The notes: generated by a model not told the origin, from the sequence alone. Counted from the stretch's first letter, positions 55,890-64,000 are shown. The stretch is 64,000 nucleotides of DNA from Byssovorax sp. (GCA_025362495.1 JANYGI010000229.1:79572-143571); one strand, 5' to 3'. Program-made: numbers and translations.

Positions 55890-56221
55890 TGGAGCGCTGG
55901 AGCCGGCGGAGCACGAGCGGGGTCTCTCCCGGATATCCGCCTATCGAGCGAGGCTGGCCGGAAGAGGCATCGAGCGAATGAACGACGACAATCGTGCGCC
56001 GGGCTCGTGAAAGGCTCCTTGCCTGTCGGCCCTCGAGACGTAGCCTTGTCAGGGTCGACGCGCTCAGCGTCGATCCGCTTCGCCGACGGCCGGCGACAGA
56101 GCCGTAGCTTGCTCGCTTCGCGGTGACCGTCGAGCTCGCCGGACGGGCGCTCTGCGCCGCCGGACCGTTGCTTTCCTCGGTGCGCCCGAGCCTCGATTTC
56201 TTCCCTCGCCTGGAGATAGTC
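55890..56221. other. Intergenic, 332 bases
   Basis: Upstream of the small secreted-protein gene. A possible sigma70 pair (TTGCCT, 16 bases, TAGCCT) lies around 56023-56050, but the match is weak. The ribosome site GGAGA precedes the ATG at 56222. No gene was recognised. Confidence 0.4.
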
Positions 56222-56668
56222 ATGAAGACACTCATGTTGCTGGCCTCGCTCGCAGCCATGTCCGTATCGACCGGCGCCCTGGCGCTCACCGAGAGCATCC
56301 CGCGCGCGGTGCTCGTCGCCGGCGCTCCTGCCGGGGTGGCGAGCTTCTTCTTCAACGGGAACGCGGGCGGCCCCTTCGGCGCTTGCTCGTACGTGATGGA
56401 CTGGCAAGGGCCCCTGCGCGCGGCGGGCAGCGCGGAGTGCGAGCTGGTCGAGGAGAAGGCGCTCGGCCAGACAGGGTGTCTCGGAAACCGTCTCTTCGAC
56501 GTGCCCACGCGGTTGACCAGCCGGCGTGACTGTCAGGGCTTCGATGAATACGGTCTCATCGAGGATGTCTCTCTCGTCTTCGGGGAGAGCGTCGTCGGCG
56601 CGCCGATCGCCGGCGTCGCCGTGTACGCGCAGTTCCCCTTCATCCCGCGGTCGATCATCCTCGGCTGA
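56222..56668 (+). CDS. Small secreted protein, unknown
   Basis: A 148-residue protein with a clear signal peptide (MKTLMLLASLAAMSVSTGALA). The mature part has four Cys (GACSYV, AECELV, TGCLGN, RDCQGF) that could form two disulfides, and beta-rich segments. No homologous domain recognised. The GGAGA upstream supports this start over 56123. Confidence 0.7.
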   Translation: MKTLMLLASLAAMSVSTGALALTESIPRAVLVAGAPAGVASFFFNGNAGGPFGACSYVMDWQGPLRAAGSAECELVEEKALGQTGCLGNRLFDVPTRLTSRRDCQGFDEYGLIEDVSLVFGESVVGAPIAGVAVYAQFPFIPRSIILG

Positions 56669-56711
56669 TCGAGGGCTCGACTCGGGCGGAGCGGGTGGGA
56701 TCCGGCTCCGG

Positions 56712-58262
56712 TCAGGGCACCTTGGTGAAGACCCCCGGCAAGAGGGTCTTGTGGCCGTTGAAATCCCCGTTCGGCACGCCGAGGGCCTTCGACAGCGTAT
56801 AGTGGAGATCGCCGAGGTCCGAGTTCATCGGATAGGCGAGGTGTTGCCCCTGCGCGATGCCGAACCCTTTGCCTCCCGCGAGCAGCGTCGGGATGTTGTG
56901 GGTGTTGTGAACGCCCGAGTCCGAGTGCGCCGCGCCCACCAGGATGATCGTCTTGTCGAGCTCGGTGAGCCCGCCCGGATCGGCCGGCATCATCGAATCC
57001 AGCTTCGCCATGAGCCGCATCACGAAGTGCATGTTCATCTGGGTGAAGGCGATGTGCCGCTCGATGGCGGCGATCGACGCGGGGTTGGAGCGGTCGGCCG
57101 CGTACTCCACGTGCGATACCTCGCCGTGCATGTCGATGCCGGCCGGCAAGCCGACCTTCTTGCCGTTGATGCCGACATAGGTCGCCAGGGCGTCGACGCC
57201 GGCGTGGGCCCAGCCGGAGCCGTCCGCCTCGGACGAGGACATGAACGTTGCGATCGGCATGGCGCCCGACGTGACCGCGAGAGCGATGACGTCGATCATC
57301 ATCTCCAGGTTGGTGATGTGATCGTAATCGCCGCCGGTGAGGGGCGTATCCGGCATCAACGGATCGGGGCAGGGGAGAGGGAGGGTGACCTTCTTCTCGA
57401 GATCGCGGATGTTCTGGAAGTAGGAGTCGAGCCGGGCCTTGTCCTGGGCGCCGAGCTTCTTCTGCACGCTCTTGATGTCGTTCGACACGTAATCGAGGAG
57501 GCTCTTCTGGTCCGGCGCCTTGGCGTTCGGATCGTTCGAGCAGCTCCCGAAGACGTTGTCGAACGCCTTCTGCGCCGTCTGCGTGCGCGGGAGCAGGCTG
57601 CTGCCGCCGGCGCTGAGCGCCGAGTTGTACGAGATGGCGCCGCCGTGACCGCCTTGCCCGGTCTCGCTGAAGTCGTAGTTGCCGCCGCTGAGCGCCAGCG
57701 TCGTCCCCGGGGTGATGTTGAGCGCGTTGGCGATGTGCTGATCAATCGAGCTGGGCGGTGTCTCGTTGGCCTTCGTGTGCGTCAACACGGGCGGGCTGCC
57801 CTCGGAGAGGATGTTGATCTGGGTGGCCTCCGCCGAGGACTTCCACGCCGACGTCGACCACGAGGAGGTGGCAGCAGAGTGGTTGACGGAGTTGTTCGCC
57901 GGATCGTCCGGGAGCGTTCCGAGGCCGCTGAGAACGGCGACCTTGCCCTTCAGCGCTTCGAGCGGCGTCAGCGCCGGAGGCAGCGCCACTCCGCCGAATG
58001 CGCCAGCCTTTGCCGGCACCCAGACTCCCGATCCGCCCGGATCCCAGGCATTCACGGCCGGGTAGCGGGAGGCGTCGTTCTTGGTCGGATCGTAGCCTTG
58101 ACCGTAGATCCCCAGGTTGAGGAACATGGCGATGAAGCGCGCGGGGAGCGGCGTCGGGTTCGCGCGCGCGGACGTCGGCACCATCGCGTCGAGCATCGGG
58201 AGGAGAAGAGAGCAGCCAAGGCCCTTGAGGAGGGTCCGCCGCGGGAGTTTCCAGGAGCTCAT
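56712..58262 (-). CDS. DUF1552 secreted protein
   Basis: A 516-residue protein whose N-terminus PRRTLLKGLGCSLLLPMLD is a twin-arginine-type export signal. The DUF1552 pattern is present: ARFIAMFLNLGIYG, a long SWSTSAWKSSAEATQINIL region, NETPPSSIDQHIA, and late D-x-H/G-E motifs (VVLVGAAHSDSGVHNTHN, GGKGFGIAQGQHLAYP). The family is almost always paired with a DUF1592/DUF1588-type gene, here 19 bases upstream in the same direction. Function is unknown; sulfatase-like superfamily membership is possible from the Asp/His placement. Confidence 0.88.
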   Translation of the reverse strand: MSSWKLPRRTLLKGLGCSLLLPMLDAMVPTSARANPTPLPARFIAMFLNLGIYGQGYDPTKNDASRYPAVNAWDPGGSGVWVPAKAGAFGGVALPPALTPLEALKGKVAVLSGLGTLPDDPANNSVNHSAATSSWSTSAWKSSAEATQINILSEGSPPVLTHTKANETPPSSIDQHIANALNITPGTTLALSGGNYDFSETGQGGHGGAISYNSALSAGGSSLLPRTQTAQKAFDNVFGSCSNDPNAKAPDQKSLLDYVSNDIKSVQKKLGAQDKARLDSYFQNIRDLEKKVTLPLPCPDPLMPDTPLTGGDYDHITNLEMMIDVIALAVTSGAMPIATFMSSSEADGSGWAHAGVDALATYVGINGKKVGLPAGIDMHGEVSHVEYAADRSNPASIAAIERHIAFTQMNMHFVMRLMAKLDSMMPADPGGLTELDKTIILVGAAHSDSGVHNTHNIPTLLAGGKGFGIAQGQHLAYPMNSDLGDLHYTLSKALGVPNGDFNGHKTLLPGVFTKVP

Positions 58263-58281
58263 GTCGGTGTCCTCTTGCGTC

Positions 58282-59988
58282 CTAGCGATTGACCACGCGG
58301 GTGCGGAAGCTCTTGCCGAGCACGATGGCGACGATGACCTCGGAGGCCGTCTTCTCGGTGCCAATCGACGAAGCGGCGATGGTCTTCACCTCGCAGCTGT
58401 CGCTGCTCCCCTTCATGTCCCGGCCCTGCCCGAAGGCCGCCAGTTGCTCGGTGAAGCAAGCCGGAAAACGGGCGTCTTGCGCGAGGTCGTCGGCGAGATC
58501 GAGGGCGTCCTTGATTGGCACCGTCTTCGAGGGGTTGTCCTTGGTCGGCGCCGGCAGCTTGCCGGAGGCGTCGACCGGCACGCCGTCGAGGTACTCGCTC
58601 CGGTAGGCGCCGATGGCGTCGTAGCTCTCGAAGCTGAAGCCGATGGGGTCCATCGCGCTGTGGCACCCTTTGCACGAGGAGCCTTGAAGCTCGTGGGCTG
58701 CCATTTTTTCGCGGATCTGCGACTCGAGGAACTCTTTGCCGTTCGGGGCCTTCGGAGGGTCCGGTACGTTCATCGGCGGCGGCGGCGGCGCCGAGCAAAG
58801 GATCCGCTCCAGGACCCATTTCCCGCGCTTCACCGGCGACGTCACGTCGACGTGCGAAGACATCGACAGGACCGCCGGCTGCGTCAGCACGCCCGTGCGG
58901 TGCTCCGGGAGATCGACCCGGGTGAACTCCTTGAAGTCGCCGGGGATGCCGTAAATCTGGCTCACGTTGGCGTCGACGAACGTGTACTTGCCGGATACGA
59001 AATCCACCACGCTGTGATCGCCGCCGATCACCCCGTCGACGAAGGCCAGCGTCTCGCCCTTCATCGACGCTTGCATGCTCTGGCTCCAGAGTGGATAGCG
59101 GCCCTGATCGAGCGACTGCGCGTCGAGGCGATCCAGCCCCAGCCACTGCGCGCCAAAGACCCTCGGCAGGTACGAAGCTCTGGAGTCCTTCAGCATGCGC
59201 TTCACCTGGGCGCGCAAGACGTCGTCCTTCGTGAGCGTGCCGTCGGCCGCGGCGGCCAGCAAGAGGCCATCGGGGCCGGAGCCCCAGAGGAAGAACGAGA
59301 GCCGACTGGCGAGCTCGTACGGGGTGAGCGCGACCTCGTCGAGGGTCGTGTCGGGCAGGTCGTAGGTGCGGAAGATGAACTGCGGGGAGAGCAGCACGCC
59401 GGTGACGACGAGCTTCATGGCGTCGCTGAAGGCCGGCTTGGTCGAGGCCTTGAAGAGGGCGAAGAGCCGGTCGACCTCGTCGCCCGTCGCGGGGCGGCGA
59501 AAGGCCCTGCCGGCGAGATCGCTGATGAGCTTCCTGGCGCAAGCGTCGCCGTCGGCGCAGGTGAGCAACGGATTGGGCGTCTGCGCCCACAGCTTGTCCA
59601 CAACGGCGTTCGCGCCGCCGTAGAAGTCGTTGACGATCTCCGGCGACATGTTCTGGGCCGAGCTGTCGGTCGTGAAGCCGGACGGTCCAACCACCGTGTC
59701 GGCGAAGCCGGCGGAGAAGTCGTCCGTGAGGCCGAAGAGATCGCGAATAACGTTGTTGTACTCGAGCTTCGTCAAGCGCTGCGCCGTCAACGGGCCAGCT
59801 TTGGCCACGCACGCCGGGACCGGGTCCGGTGTCGTGCCCGCAGGCGGCGGATCGTCCCCCGAGAGCAGGCCGACCTGGCACCCGACGCCCACGAGCGCAG
59901 CCACGATCGCCAGGCCGAAACGAGCGGCTCGCCCGCGCGTCTGGAGCGCGCGGACTCGTCCCGACGGCGATTGCATGGTTCGGTTCAT
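58282..59988 (-). CDS. DUF1592/DUF1588-type secreted cytochrome-c-like lipoprotein
   Basis: A 568-residue lipoprotein with lipobox VGVGC (about Cys37). Family modules follow in order: DUF1587-type TAQRLTKLEYNNVIRDLFGL, DUF1595 around GRAFRRPATGDEVDRLFALF, DUF1592 with QFIFRTYDLPD and ALTPYELASRLSFFLWGSGPD, DUF1588 with HRTGVLTQPAVLSMSSHVDVTSPVKRGKWVLERILC, and DUF1585 with CKGCHSAMDPIGFSFESYDAIGAYR. The C-x-x-C-H is a heme-c-type motif. The ATG at 59988 follows GAGGGAG. It forms an operon with the DUF1552 gene. Confidence 0.88.
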   Translation of the reverse strand: MNRTMQSPSGRVRALQTRGRAARFGLAIVAALVGVGCQVGLLSGDDPPPAGTTPDPVPACVAKAGPLTAQRLTKLEYNNVIRDLFGLTDDFSAGFADTVVGPSGFTTDSSAQNMSPEIVNDFYGGANAVVDKLWAQTPNPLLTCADGDACARKLISDLAGRAFRRPATGDEVDRLFALFKASTKPAFSDAMKLVVTGVLLSPQFIFRTYDLPDTTLDEVALTPYELASRLSFFLWGSGPDGLLLAAAADGTLTKDDVLRAQVKRMLKDSRASYLPRVFGAQWLGLDRLDAQSLDQGRYPLWSQSMQASMKGETLAFVDGVIGGDHSVVDFVSGKYTFVDANVSQIYGIPGDFKEFTRVDLPEHRTGVLTQPAVLSMSSHVDVTSPVKRGKWVLERILCSAPPPPPMNVPDPPKAPNGKEFLESQIREKMAAHELQGSSCKGCHSAMDPIGFSFESYDAIGAYRSEYLDGVPVDASGKLPAPTKDNPSKTVPIKDALDLADDLAQDARFPACFTEQLAAFGQGRDMKGSSDSCEVKTIAASSIGTEKTASEVIVAIVLGKSFRTRVVNR

Positions 59989-60414
59989 CGCTCCCTCTTC
60001 ACGCCTGGAAACCACGAGTCGACTCCGCGGGTGGACACCAGGGCAGGGTGATCCGGCGATCGCCTGCGGCCCGGAGCCTTCATCTGCCCGGGTGCTCGTG
60101 GCGCTTGATCGGAGACAGACGGCATCGTCTCCGGTGATATCGGAATCGAGTCGCGCGAGGGAGACAAATAGCGTCGTGACTCAAGTCAACGGCGCTTTTT
60201 TCAACCTGACGTACGCTTTTTACGATGTGACTGCCGCGCGCGGCCTCATGGAGGCGCCATGGCTCGTTCGAGCTCCGCCCGTGCCCGGACTTGCTTGTCC
60301 GGGTCCCCGCGGAGCGAGCGATACGTGGGTCGATAGGGCCGAAGGTCGTGAAGCTGGTAAAAGGCACGCATCGTCCCGTCGGCGACCCGCACCGCTCGCG
60401 TTCGAGCGCTTCGA

Positions 60415-60451
60415 TCCCGGATCCGGGACGGCTCATCCGAAAAGTGGGACG
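60415..60451 (+). repeat. 37-bp element, copy A (paired inverted repeats)
   Basis: Two 14-bp sites, TCCCGGATCCGGGA and TCCGAAAAGTGGGA, begin 21 bases apart, each followed by CG. Copy B at 63958-63994 is identical except for two bases. A spacing of 21 bp, two helical turns, suits a cooperatively binding dimer. It is 79 bases upstream of the fusion-protein start. Confidence 0.8.
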
Positions 60452-60502
60452 GCCGCGGTCCGGCGCCCGTGGAATCCAGGCGAAATCGCAGAGTTTTGCC
60501 GC

Positions 60503-60518
60503 TGGTACGGCTCTGGCT
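60503..60518 (+). promoter_or_regulatory. Possible sigma54 -24/-12 site
   Basis: TGGTACGGCTCTGGCT keeps the GG and GC dinucleotides exactly 10 bases apart, as in TGGCACG-N4-TTGCW, with two mismatches. Its start would be near 60529, almost at the GTG start, so either translation is leaderless or the match is chance. Confidence 0.25.
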
Positions 60519-60530
60519 ATTGCGAGCGTC

Positions 60531-61775
60531 GTGGATCTCCCGCGCGCCCCTCGACACCGCCGCCGATGGTGGCTGGCGATCGTCGGCGCCGCGGTCGCGC
60601 TCGGAGCGGCGACGCTCTCGCTCACGCGCCGGCGGGACGCGGCGCCCTCCATCGATGCGGGCTCGCTCGTGGTCGGCACGGTGGCGCGCGGCCCGCTGGT
60701 GCGCTCGGTGCTCGGGTACGGCACGCTGGTGCCCGAGGAGGTGCAATGGGTGGTGGCCGTCACCCCGGCGCGCGCGCGGCGCGTCCTCTCGCGCGTCGGC
60801 GCCGTGGTGGGCAAGGACGACGTGCTGGTGGAGCTCGACAACCCCGATCTCGAGCTCGCCGCGCTCGACGCGGAGCAAAAGCTCGCGGGCGCCGAGGCGG
60901 ATCTCCTGAGCCTCGGCGTGACGCTCGAGAGCGGCCGGCTCGCGCAGCGCGCAGTGATAGCGACGCTGCGAGGCGACCTGGCCCAGGCCGAGCGCCACGA
61001 TCGCGCCGGCGACGCGCTCCAGGACGGCGGCGTGCTCTCGCGCTTCGATCGCGACGACGCGCGCGACAAGCGCGGCGGCCTCGCCGCTCGGGTGACGATC
61101 GAGGAGCAGCGGCTCTCGGTCCTCGGCCGCGGCAAGGATGCGCTGCTCGCCGCGCAGCGGACGCAGCTCGCGCGCCTCCGCGCCATCGCCGCCTTTCGAC
61201 GCCAGCAGATCGCCGCGCTCCGCGTCCGCGCCGCCGCCGACGGCGTCGTGCAGGAGATGCGCATCGAACCAGGCCAGTGGGTGACGCCGGGCGCCTTGAT
61301 CGCGCGGGTGGCGCGGGGCGATCGTCTCAAGGCCGAGATCCGCGTCGCCGAGACCCAGGCCAGCGAGATCCGCGTCGGCGAGACCGTGCGCATCGACACG
61401 CACGCCGGCCTCGCCGACGGCCACGTGATCCACGTCGATCCCGCGGTGCAAAACGGGTCGATCCGCGTCGACGTCGCCGTCGACGGTGGCCTCCCCGGGG
61501 CCGCGCGCCCCGACCTCAGCATCGACGCCGTCATCGAGCTGGAGCGGCTCGACGACGTGCTCCACCTGCCGAGGCCCGCGCTCGCCCAGCCCGGCCGCGC
61601 GACCTCGCTCTTCCGGATCGATCGCCGCGGCGACGAGGCCGCGCGCGTCCGCGTCGAGCTCGGCCGCGCCTCGGTACTCGACGTCGAGATCAAGACCGGA
61701 CTCGAAGAAGGGGATCGCGTGATCCTCTCCGACACCACCGCCCACGATCAGACGGATCGCCTCCGCCTGCGCTGA
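60531..61775 (+). CDS. HlyD/RND-type membrane fusion protein
   Basis: About 414 residues from GTG 60531 (VVDLPRAPRH). A membrane anchor RRRWWLAIVGAAVALGAAT is followed by the barrel-sandwich halves (GSLVVGTVARGPLVRSVLGYG and VGKDDVLVELDNPDLELAAL), a coiled coil (about 110-200), and QIAALRVRAAADGVVQEMRIEPGQWVTPGALIA, then the beta-barrel part. It is the periplasmic adaptor of a tripartite ABC exporter. It precedes the ATPase gene by 23 bases. The start is uncertain; longer starts add Arg-rich residues unlike the family. Confidence 0.82.
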   Translation: MDLPRAPRHRRRWWLAIVGAAVALGAATLSLTRRRDAAPSIDAGSLVVGTVARGPLVRSVLGYGTLVPEEVQWVVAVTPARARRVLSRVGAVVGKDDVLVELDNPDLELAALDAEQKLAGAEADLLSLGVTLESGRLAQRAVIATLRGDLAQAERHDRAGDALQDGGVLSRFDRDDARDKRGGLAARVTIEEQRLSVLGRGKDALLAAQRTQLARLRAIAAFRRQQIAALRVRAAADGVVQEMRIEPGQWVTPGALIARVARGDRLKAEIRVAETQASEIRVGETVRIDTHAGLADGHVIHVDPAVQNGSIRVDVAVDGGLPGAARPDLSIDAVIELERLDDVLHLPRPALAQPGRATSLFRIDRRGDEAARVRVELGRASVLDVEIKTGLEEGDRVILSDTTAHDQTDRLRLR

Positions 61776-61798
61776 TTTCCCTCCCCGAGGACCCGACC

Positions 61799-62503
61799 AT
61801 GACCGCCCCCGATCCCCTGCTGATCGAGCTCCGTGACGTTCGCAAGATCTTCACCACCGACGAGATGGAAACGCACGCGCTCGGCGGCGTGGAGCTGGAG
61901 ATCCAGCGCGGCGAGTACGTCTCGATCGAGGGCCCGTCGGGCTCGGGCAAGACCACGCTGCTCTCGATCCTGGGGCTGCTCGACACGCCGACCGCCGGCA
62001 CGTACCGGCTCGCCGGCGAGCTCTGCTCGGGCCTCTCGGTGCGCGAGAGCGCGCGGGTCCGCAACCGGCAGATCGGCTTCATCTTCCAGACGTTCAACCT
62101 CATCGGCGATCTCACGGTGCAGGAGAACGTCGAGCTCCCGCTGACCTACCGGGGCATGCCCGCGTCGGAGCGGCGAGACCGCGTGGTGGCCGCGCTCGAG
62201 AAGGTCGGCATGGCGCACCGGGCGAAGCACCTGCCGGGTCAGCTCTCGGGCGGCCAGCAGCAGCGCGTCGCGGTGGCGCGCGCCGTCGCCGGCAGCCCGC
62301 CGCTGCTGCTCGCCGACGAGCCCACCGGCAACCTCGACTCGCACAACGGCGATCAGGTGATGGCGCTCTTGCAGGGGCTTCACCAGGGCGGCGCGACGGT
62401 CTGCATGGTCACGCACAACCCCGAGTACGCGCGCCACGCCACGCGCACCATTCACCTCTTCGATGGCTCCATCGTCGACGAGACGCGCCGCGGGCCCGCG
62501 TGA
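61799..62503 (+). CDS. ABC transporter ATP-binding protein, MacB/LolD-type
   Basis: A 234-residue ATPase. Walker A is [10 protein letters not shown]-loop [24 protein letters not shown], signature [14 protein letters not shown] and Walker [14 protein letters not shown]. This form is typical of ATPases working with FtsX/MacB-type permeases. Its stop overlaps the start of the permease remnant by 3 bases (GTGA). With the permease collapsed, the ATPase may lack a partner here. Confidence 0.9.
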   Translation: MTAPDPLLIELRDVRKIFTTDEMETHALGGVELEIQRGEYVSIEGPSGSGKTTLLSILGLLDTPTAGTYRLAGELCSGLSVRESARVRNRQIGFIFQTFNLIGDLTVQENVELPLTYRGMPASERRDRVVAALEKVGMAHRAKHLPGQLSGGQQQRVAVARAVAGSPPLLLADEPTGNLDSHNGDQVMALLQGLHQGGATVCMVTHNPEYARHATRTIHLFDGSIVDETRRGPA

Positions 62504-62877
62504 CCGTGGACGCGCTCGTTCAAGACGCCCGCTTCGCCCTGCGATCGTTCGCCGGGGCGCAGACCTTCAGCGTCACCACCGTCGCGCTCCTGGCGTTCGC
62601 CATCCGCCTCGCCCTCGGCGCGGCGCCGCGCGACGTTCTCTTGCTCGTGCTGCGCCGGAGCGCGGCCCTCGTCGCGATCGGCGTCGGCGCGGGGCTCGCG
62701 GTCGCGGTGGTCGCGACGCGGGTGCTCCGCTCGCTGGTGTTCGGCGTGGGCACGCTCGATCTCGAGGCGTTCTCCCTCGCCGCGGCGCTGCTCGTCGTCG
62801 TCGCGCTGGTGGCCAGCTACCTGCCGGCGCGGCGCGCCACGCGCATCAGCCCGATGCTGGCGCTGCGCGGAGATTGA
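62500..62877 (+). pseudogene. ADOP/MacB-type permease collapsed by an internal in-frame deletion
   Basis: The start DALVQDARFALRSFAGAQTFSVTTVALLAFAI is the N-terminal opening of ADOP-type permeases, up to the first TM. It joins directly to RLALGAAPRDVLLLVLRRSAALVAIGVGAGLAVAVVATRVLRSLVFGVG...ASYLPARRATRISPMLALRGD, the C-terminal end. The usual family length is about 800 residues; only 125 remain, so the deletion removed roughly 85% yet kept frame. Probably non-functional. Confidence 0.8.
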
Positions 62878-62946
62878 GGCGAGACGACGCGCGGGATCGG
62901 AGAGCGCCGCACTGTCGCGCTCGGCGGGGCCCGCGAACGACGCGTG

Positions 62947-63061
62947 AGGATCACCGGAGAGACCGTGAGGATCGCCCGACAGCGCGAAGGGATCGCTCGA
63001 CAGCGCGAAAGGATCGCCCGAAGGAGCGAAAGGATCGCGGGCTCGAGCGAAAGGATCAGCC
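62947..63061. repeat. 21-bp tandem repeat, about 5.5 copies
   Basis: Units start at 62947, 62968, 62989, 63010, 63031 and 63052, with consensus near AGGATCGCCCGACAGCGCGAA. The first unit is the most diverged. The period is 7 codons. The array's right end covers the last codons of the convergent gene that ends at 63056. Confidence 0.85.
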
Positions 63062-63838
63062 GGTGGGCGCGGGCTTCTCCGCCTTGTTCTTGCGGCGAGC
63101 GCGCTTCATCACGCTCGCCCGGTAACGCGAGGTGAACCTGGCGGCGATCTTCGGCTCGCCTCGGAAGGCGTAACGGCCGCCTTCGCGGATCTCCTTGGCC
63201 AGCTCGTCACTGGCCCAGAAGCTGCGATTGCGGAGATCGAGCGCGCGGGCGGCGTCGACATTCGAGGCCTCTTTGGCCGCGGCGGCGTCGAGCTCGCTGG
63301 CAAGGACAGTGGCGCGGGCGAGGTCTTTTTCAGTGATGTCCGTCCGCGCGAGCTGGTCTTTGCGGGTGGACCAGAACTCGACGAGGTCGCGGAGGTCTTG
63401 AATGGTGTCGGCCAGGCCCGAGCCGTCGGCGATGCGGGTGAGCTCTTCCTGGGCCTTCTCGTCCTTGCGAAAGGCCCAGCGGCCACCGGCGACGAGCTTG
63501 GGATCGAGGATCTCGGCCTCGTCCCGGAGCTTCTTCTGCGCGACGGTGAGCTTGACGTTGCTGCGCGCGGAGCCCCAGGCCTTCTCGAGATCGGCGAGGC
63601 GGCGGCCGTGGCGAGCGAGGGTATCAATCTTCTCCGGGCCGAGGCCAATGGCGGTGAAGCGGGCTTGCTGGCTGCGAGCCAGCCGCGCGAGAGAGGCTAT
63701 CTCGGCGCCGGCGACGGCGACCGGGATGTCGGGGGAAGCGGCGTAGTGGGCAGAGAGCGCGAGGAGGGAGGCGTCTGTCGTGGGATCGACGGAGACGGGA
63801 ACCTGCGTCGGCTTCTGCGCGGTCTTCTTTGCGGCCAT
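63056..63838 (-). CDS. Conserved-looking helical protein, unknown function
   Basis: A 260-residue protein, mostly helical, opening with a Lys/Thr-rich tail (MAAKKTAQKPT) and ending with a basic stretch (ASVMKRARRKNKAEKPA). Internal features include LSAHYAASPDIPV, AGGRWAFRKDEKAQEELTRIADGSGLADTIQDL and EGGRYAFRGEPKIAARF, an internal repeat of (A/E)GGR(W/Y)AFR. No enzyme motif. The ATG at 63838 follows CGGGAGGA. Copy B of the 37-bp element lies 119 bases upstream. Confidence 0.75.
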   Translation of the reverse strand: MAAKKTAQKPTQVPVSVDPTTDASLLALSAHYAASPDIPVAVAGAEIASLARLARSQQARFTAIGLGPEKIDTLARHGRRLADLEKAWGSARSNVKLTVAQKKLRDEAEILDPKLVAGGRWAFRKDEKAQEELTRIADGSGLADTIQDLRDLVEFWSTRKDQLARTDITEKDLARATVLASELDAAAAKEASNVDAARALDLRNRSFWASDELAKEIREGGRYAFRGEPKIAARFTSRYRASVMKRARRKNKAEKPAPTG

Positions 63839-63957
63839 GAGTCCTCCCGAGAGGTGATGATCGAAGCGGAGATGCTCGCGGAAGGCCTGAAGATGTCAAC
63901 GACATTTTGCAGGGCTACCAGGTTGGCGGTGCCTCTCGTGAACGCGCGCACGGCGCG

Positions 63958-63994
63958 TCCCGGATCCGGGACGGCACATCCGAAAACTGGGACG
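63958..63994 (+). repeat. 37-bp element, copy B (paired inverted repeats)
   Basis: It differs from copy A at two of 37 positions, both inside the spacer or second loop. The perfect palindrome GTCCCGGATCCGGGAC is followed by TCCGAAAACTGGGA with site starts 21 bases apart. It lies upstream of the gene starting at 63838 on the minus strand, or of a gene beyond the window. Confidence 0.8.
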
Positions 63995-64000
63995 CGCTGC

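Larger units (their letters stand above)
59989..60530. other. Intergenic, about 540 bases, divergent promoters
   Basis: It separates the DUF1592-type gene from the efflux fusion-protein gene. The first half has an AT-rich patch (60170-60235) with TTGACT and a TGACTcaAGTCA near-palindrome (60177-60188) that could serve the minus-strand gene. The second half holds the 37-bp element and a sigma54-like site. No gene was recognised. Confidence 0.5.

Noticed and set aside
59630..61798. Long N-terminal extension of the MacB/LolD-type ATPase frame
   Set aside because: The upstream part overlaps the fusion-protein gene in another frame and is Arg-rich; the ATPase begins at 61799.
62947..63061. CRISPR array
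   Set aside because: The repeats are contiguous 21-bp units without spacers and no cas gene is present.

Overview
The window is very GC-rich DNA with strongly GC-biased third codon positions, so the opposite strand of almost every gene also reads open. Gene content points to a predatory or soil myxobacterium, most likely of the Sorangiineae/Polyangiales type. This is inferred from the Ser/Thr kinases with Pro/Ala-rich tails, a DUF1552/DUF1592-type secreted pair, an AGPS-type ether-lipid enzyme, an FA2H-like lipid hydroxylase, many lipoproteins with Asp/Ala-rich linkers, and several secreted glycoside hydrolases. No species assignment is made.

Layout. 1-7.0 kb: a metallophosphoesterase cut by the window edge, overlapping clpS-clpA, glycogen phosphorylase and a Cys-rich lipoprotein. 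7.3-11.0 kb: a two-gene unit, a peptidoglycan-binding-type protein followed by a 1012-residue protein whose N-terminus looks like an OTU cysteine protease. This is the best candidate for something undescribed. 11.3-14.3 kb: a lipoprotein with two ricin-type lectin domains and a GH16 glucanase domain, and a Rieske oxygenase resembling the Neverland/DAF-36 sterol desaturases. 14.3-21.5 kb: surface-polysaccharide functions (Wza-like export lipoprotein, O-antigen ligase/Wzy-like protein, Wzz/tyrosine-kinase-like protein) interleaved with a membrane protein and a ferritin-like protein. 21.5-37.3 kb: an L,D-transpeptidase, AGPS, a response regulator with an altered phospho-site, an MlaF-like ATPase, a pseudokinase, a hydrolase lacking its nucleophile, a Ser/Thr kinase, a degenerate GGDEF protein, a glutamine-synthetase-like enzyme paired with an Fe-alcohol dehydrogenase, and the lipid hydroxylase.

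37.3-52 kb is more accessory and partly decaying. It holds small zinc-ribbon-like and receiver-like genes, tRNA-Gly(CCC) with an IS21 transposase remnant beside it, a kinase-TPR pseudogene, a GH5-type lipoprotein, three consecutive gene fragments (sulfatase, permease, PEP-synthase-type), and two reading frames each split by one in-frame TAG. 52-64 kb: a divergent PanE-like/TetR pair with two palindromic operators, an N-terminally short GH15, a 5'-nucleotidase with EF-hands, DUF1552/DUF1592-type proteins, and an ABC efflux operon whose permease has collapsed to 125 residues. Two nearly identical 37-bp elements, at 60.4 kb and 63.96 kb, each contain a pair of inverted repeats spaced 21 bp and lie upstream of genes; they may mark a small regulon.

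Recurring themes are proteins that keep a fold but lose catalytic residues (pseudokinase, pseudo-hydrolase, degenerate GGDEF, phospho-site Glu, altered Walker A') and genes broken by deletion or nonsense mutation. All identifications are by eye from translated sequence; no database search was run.
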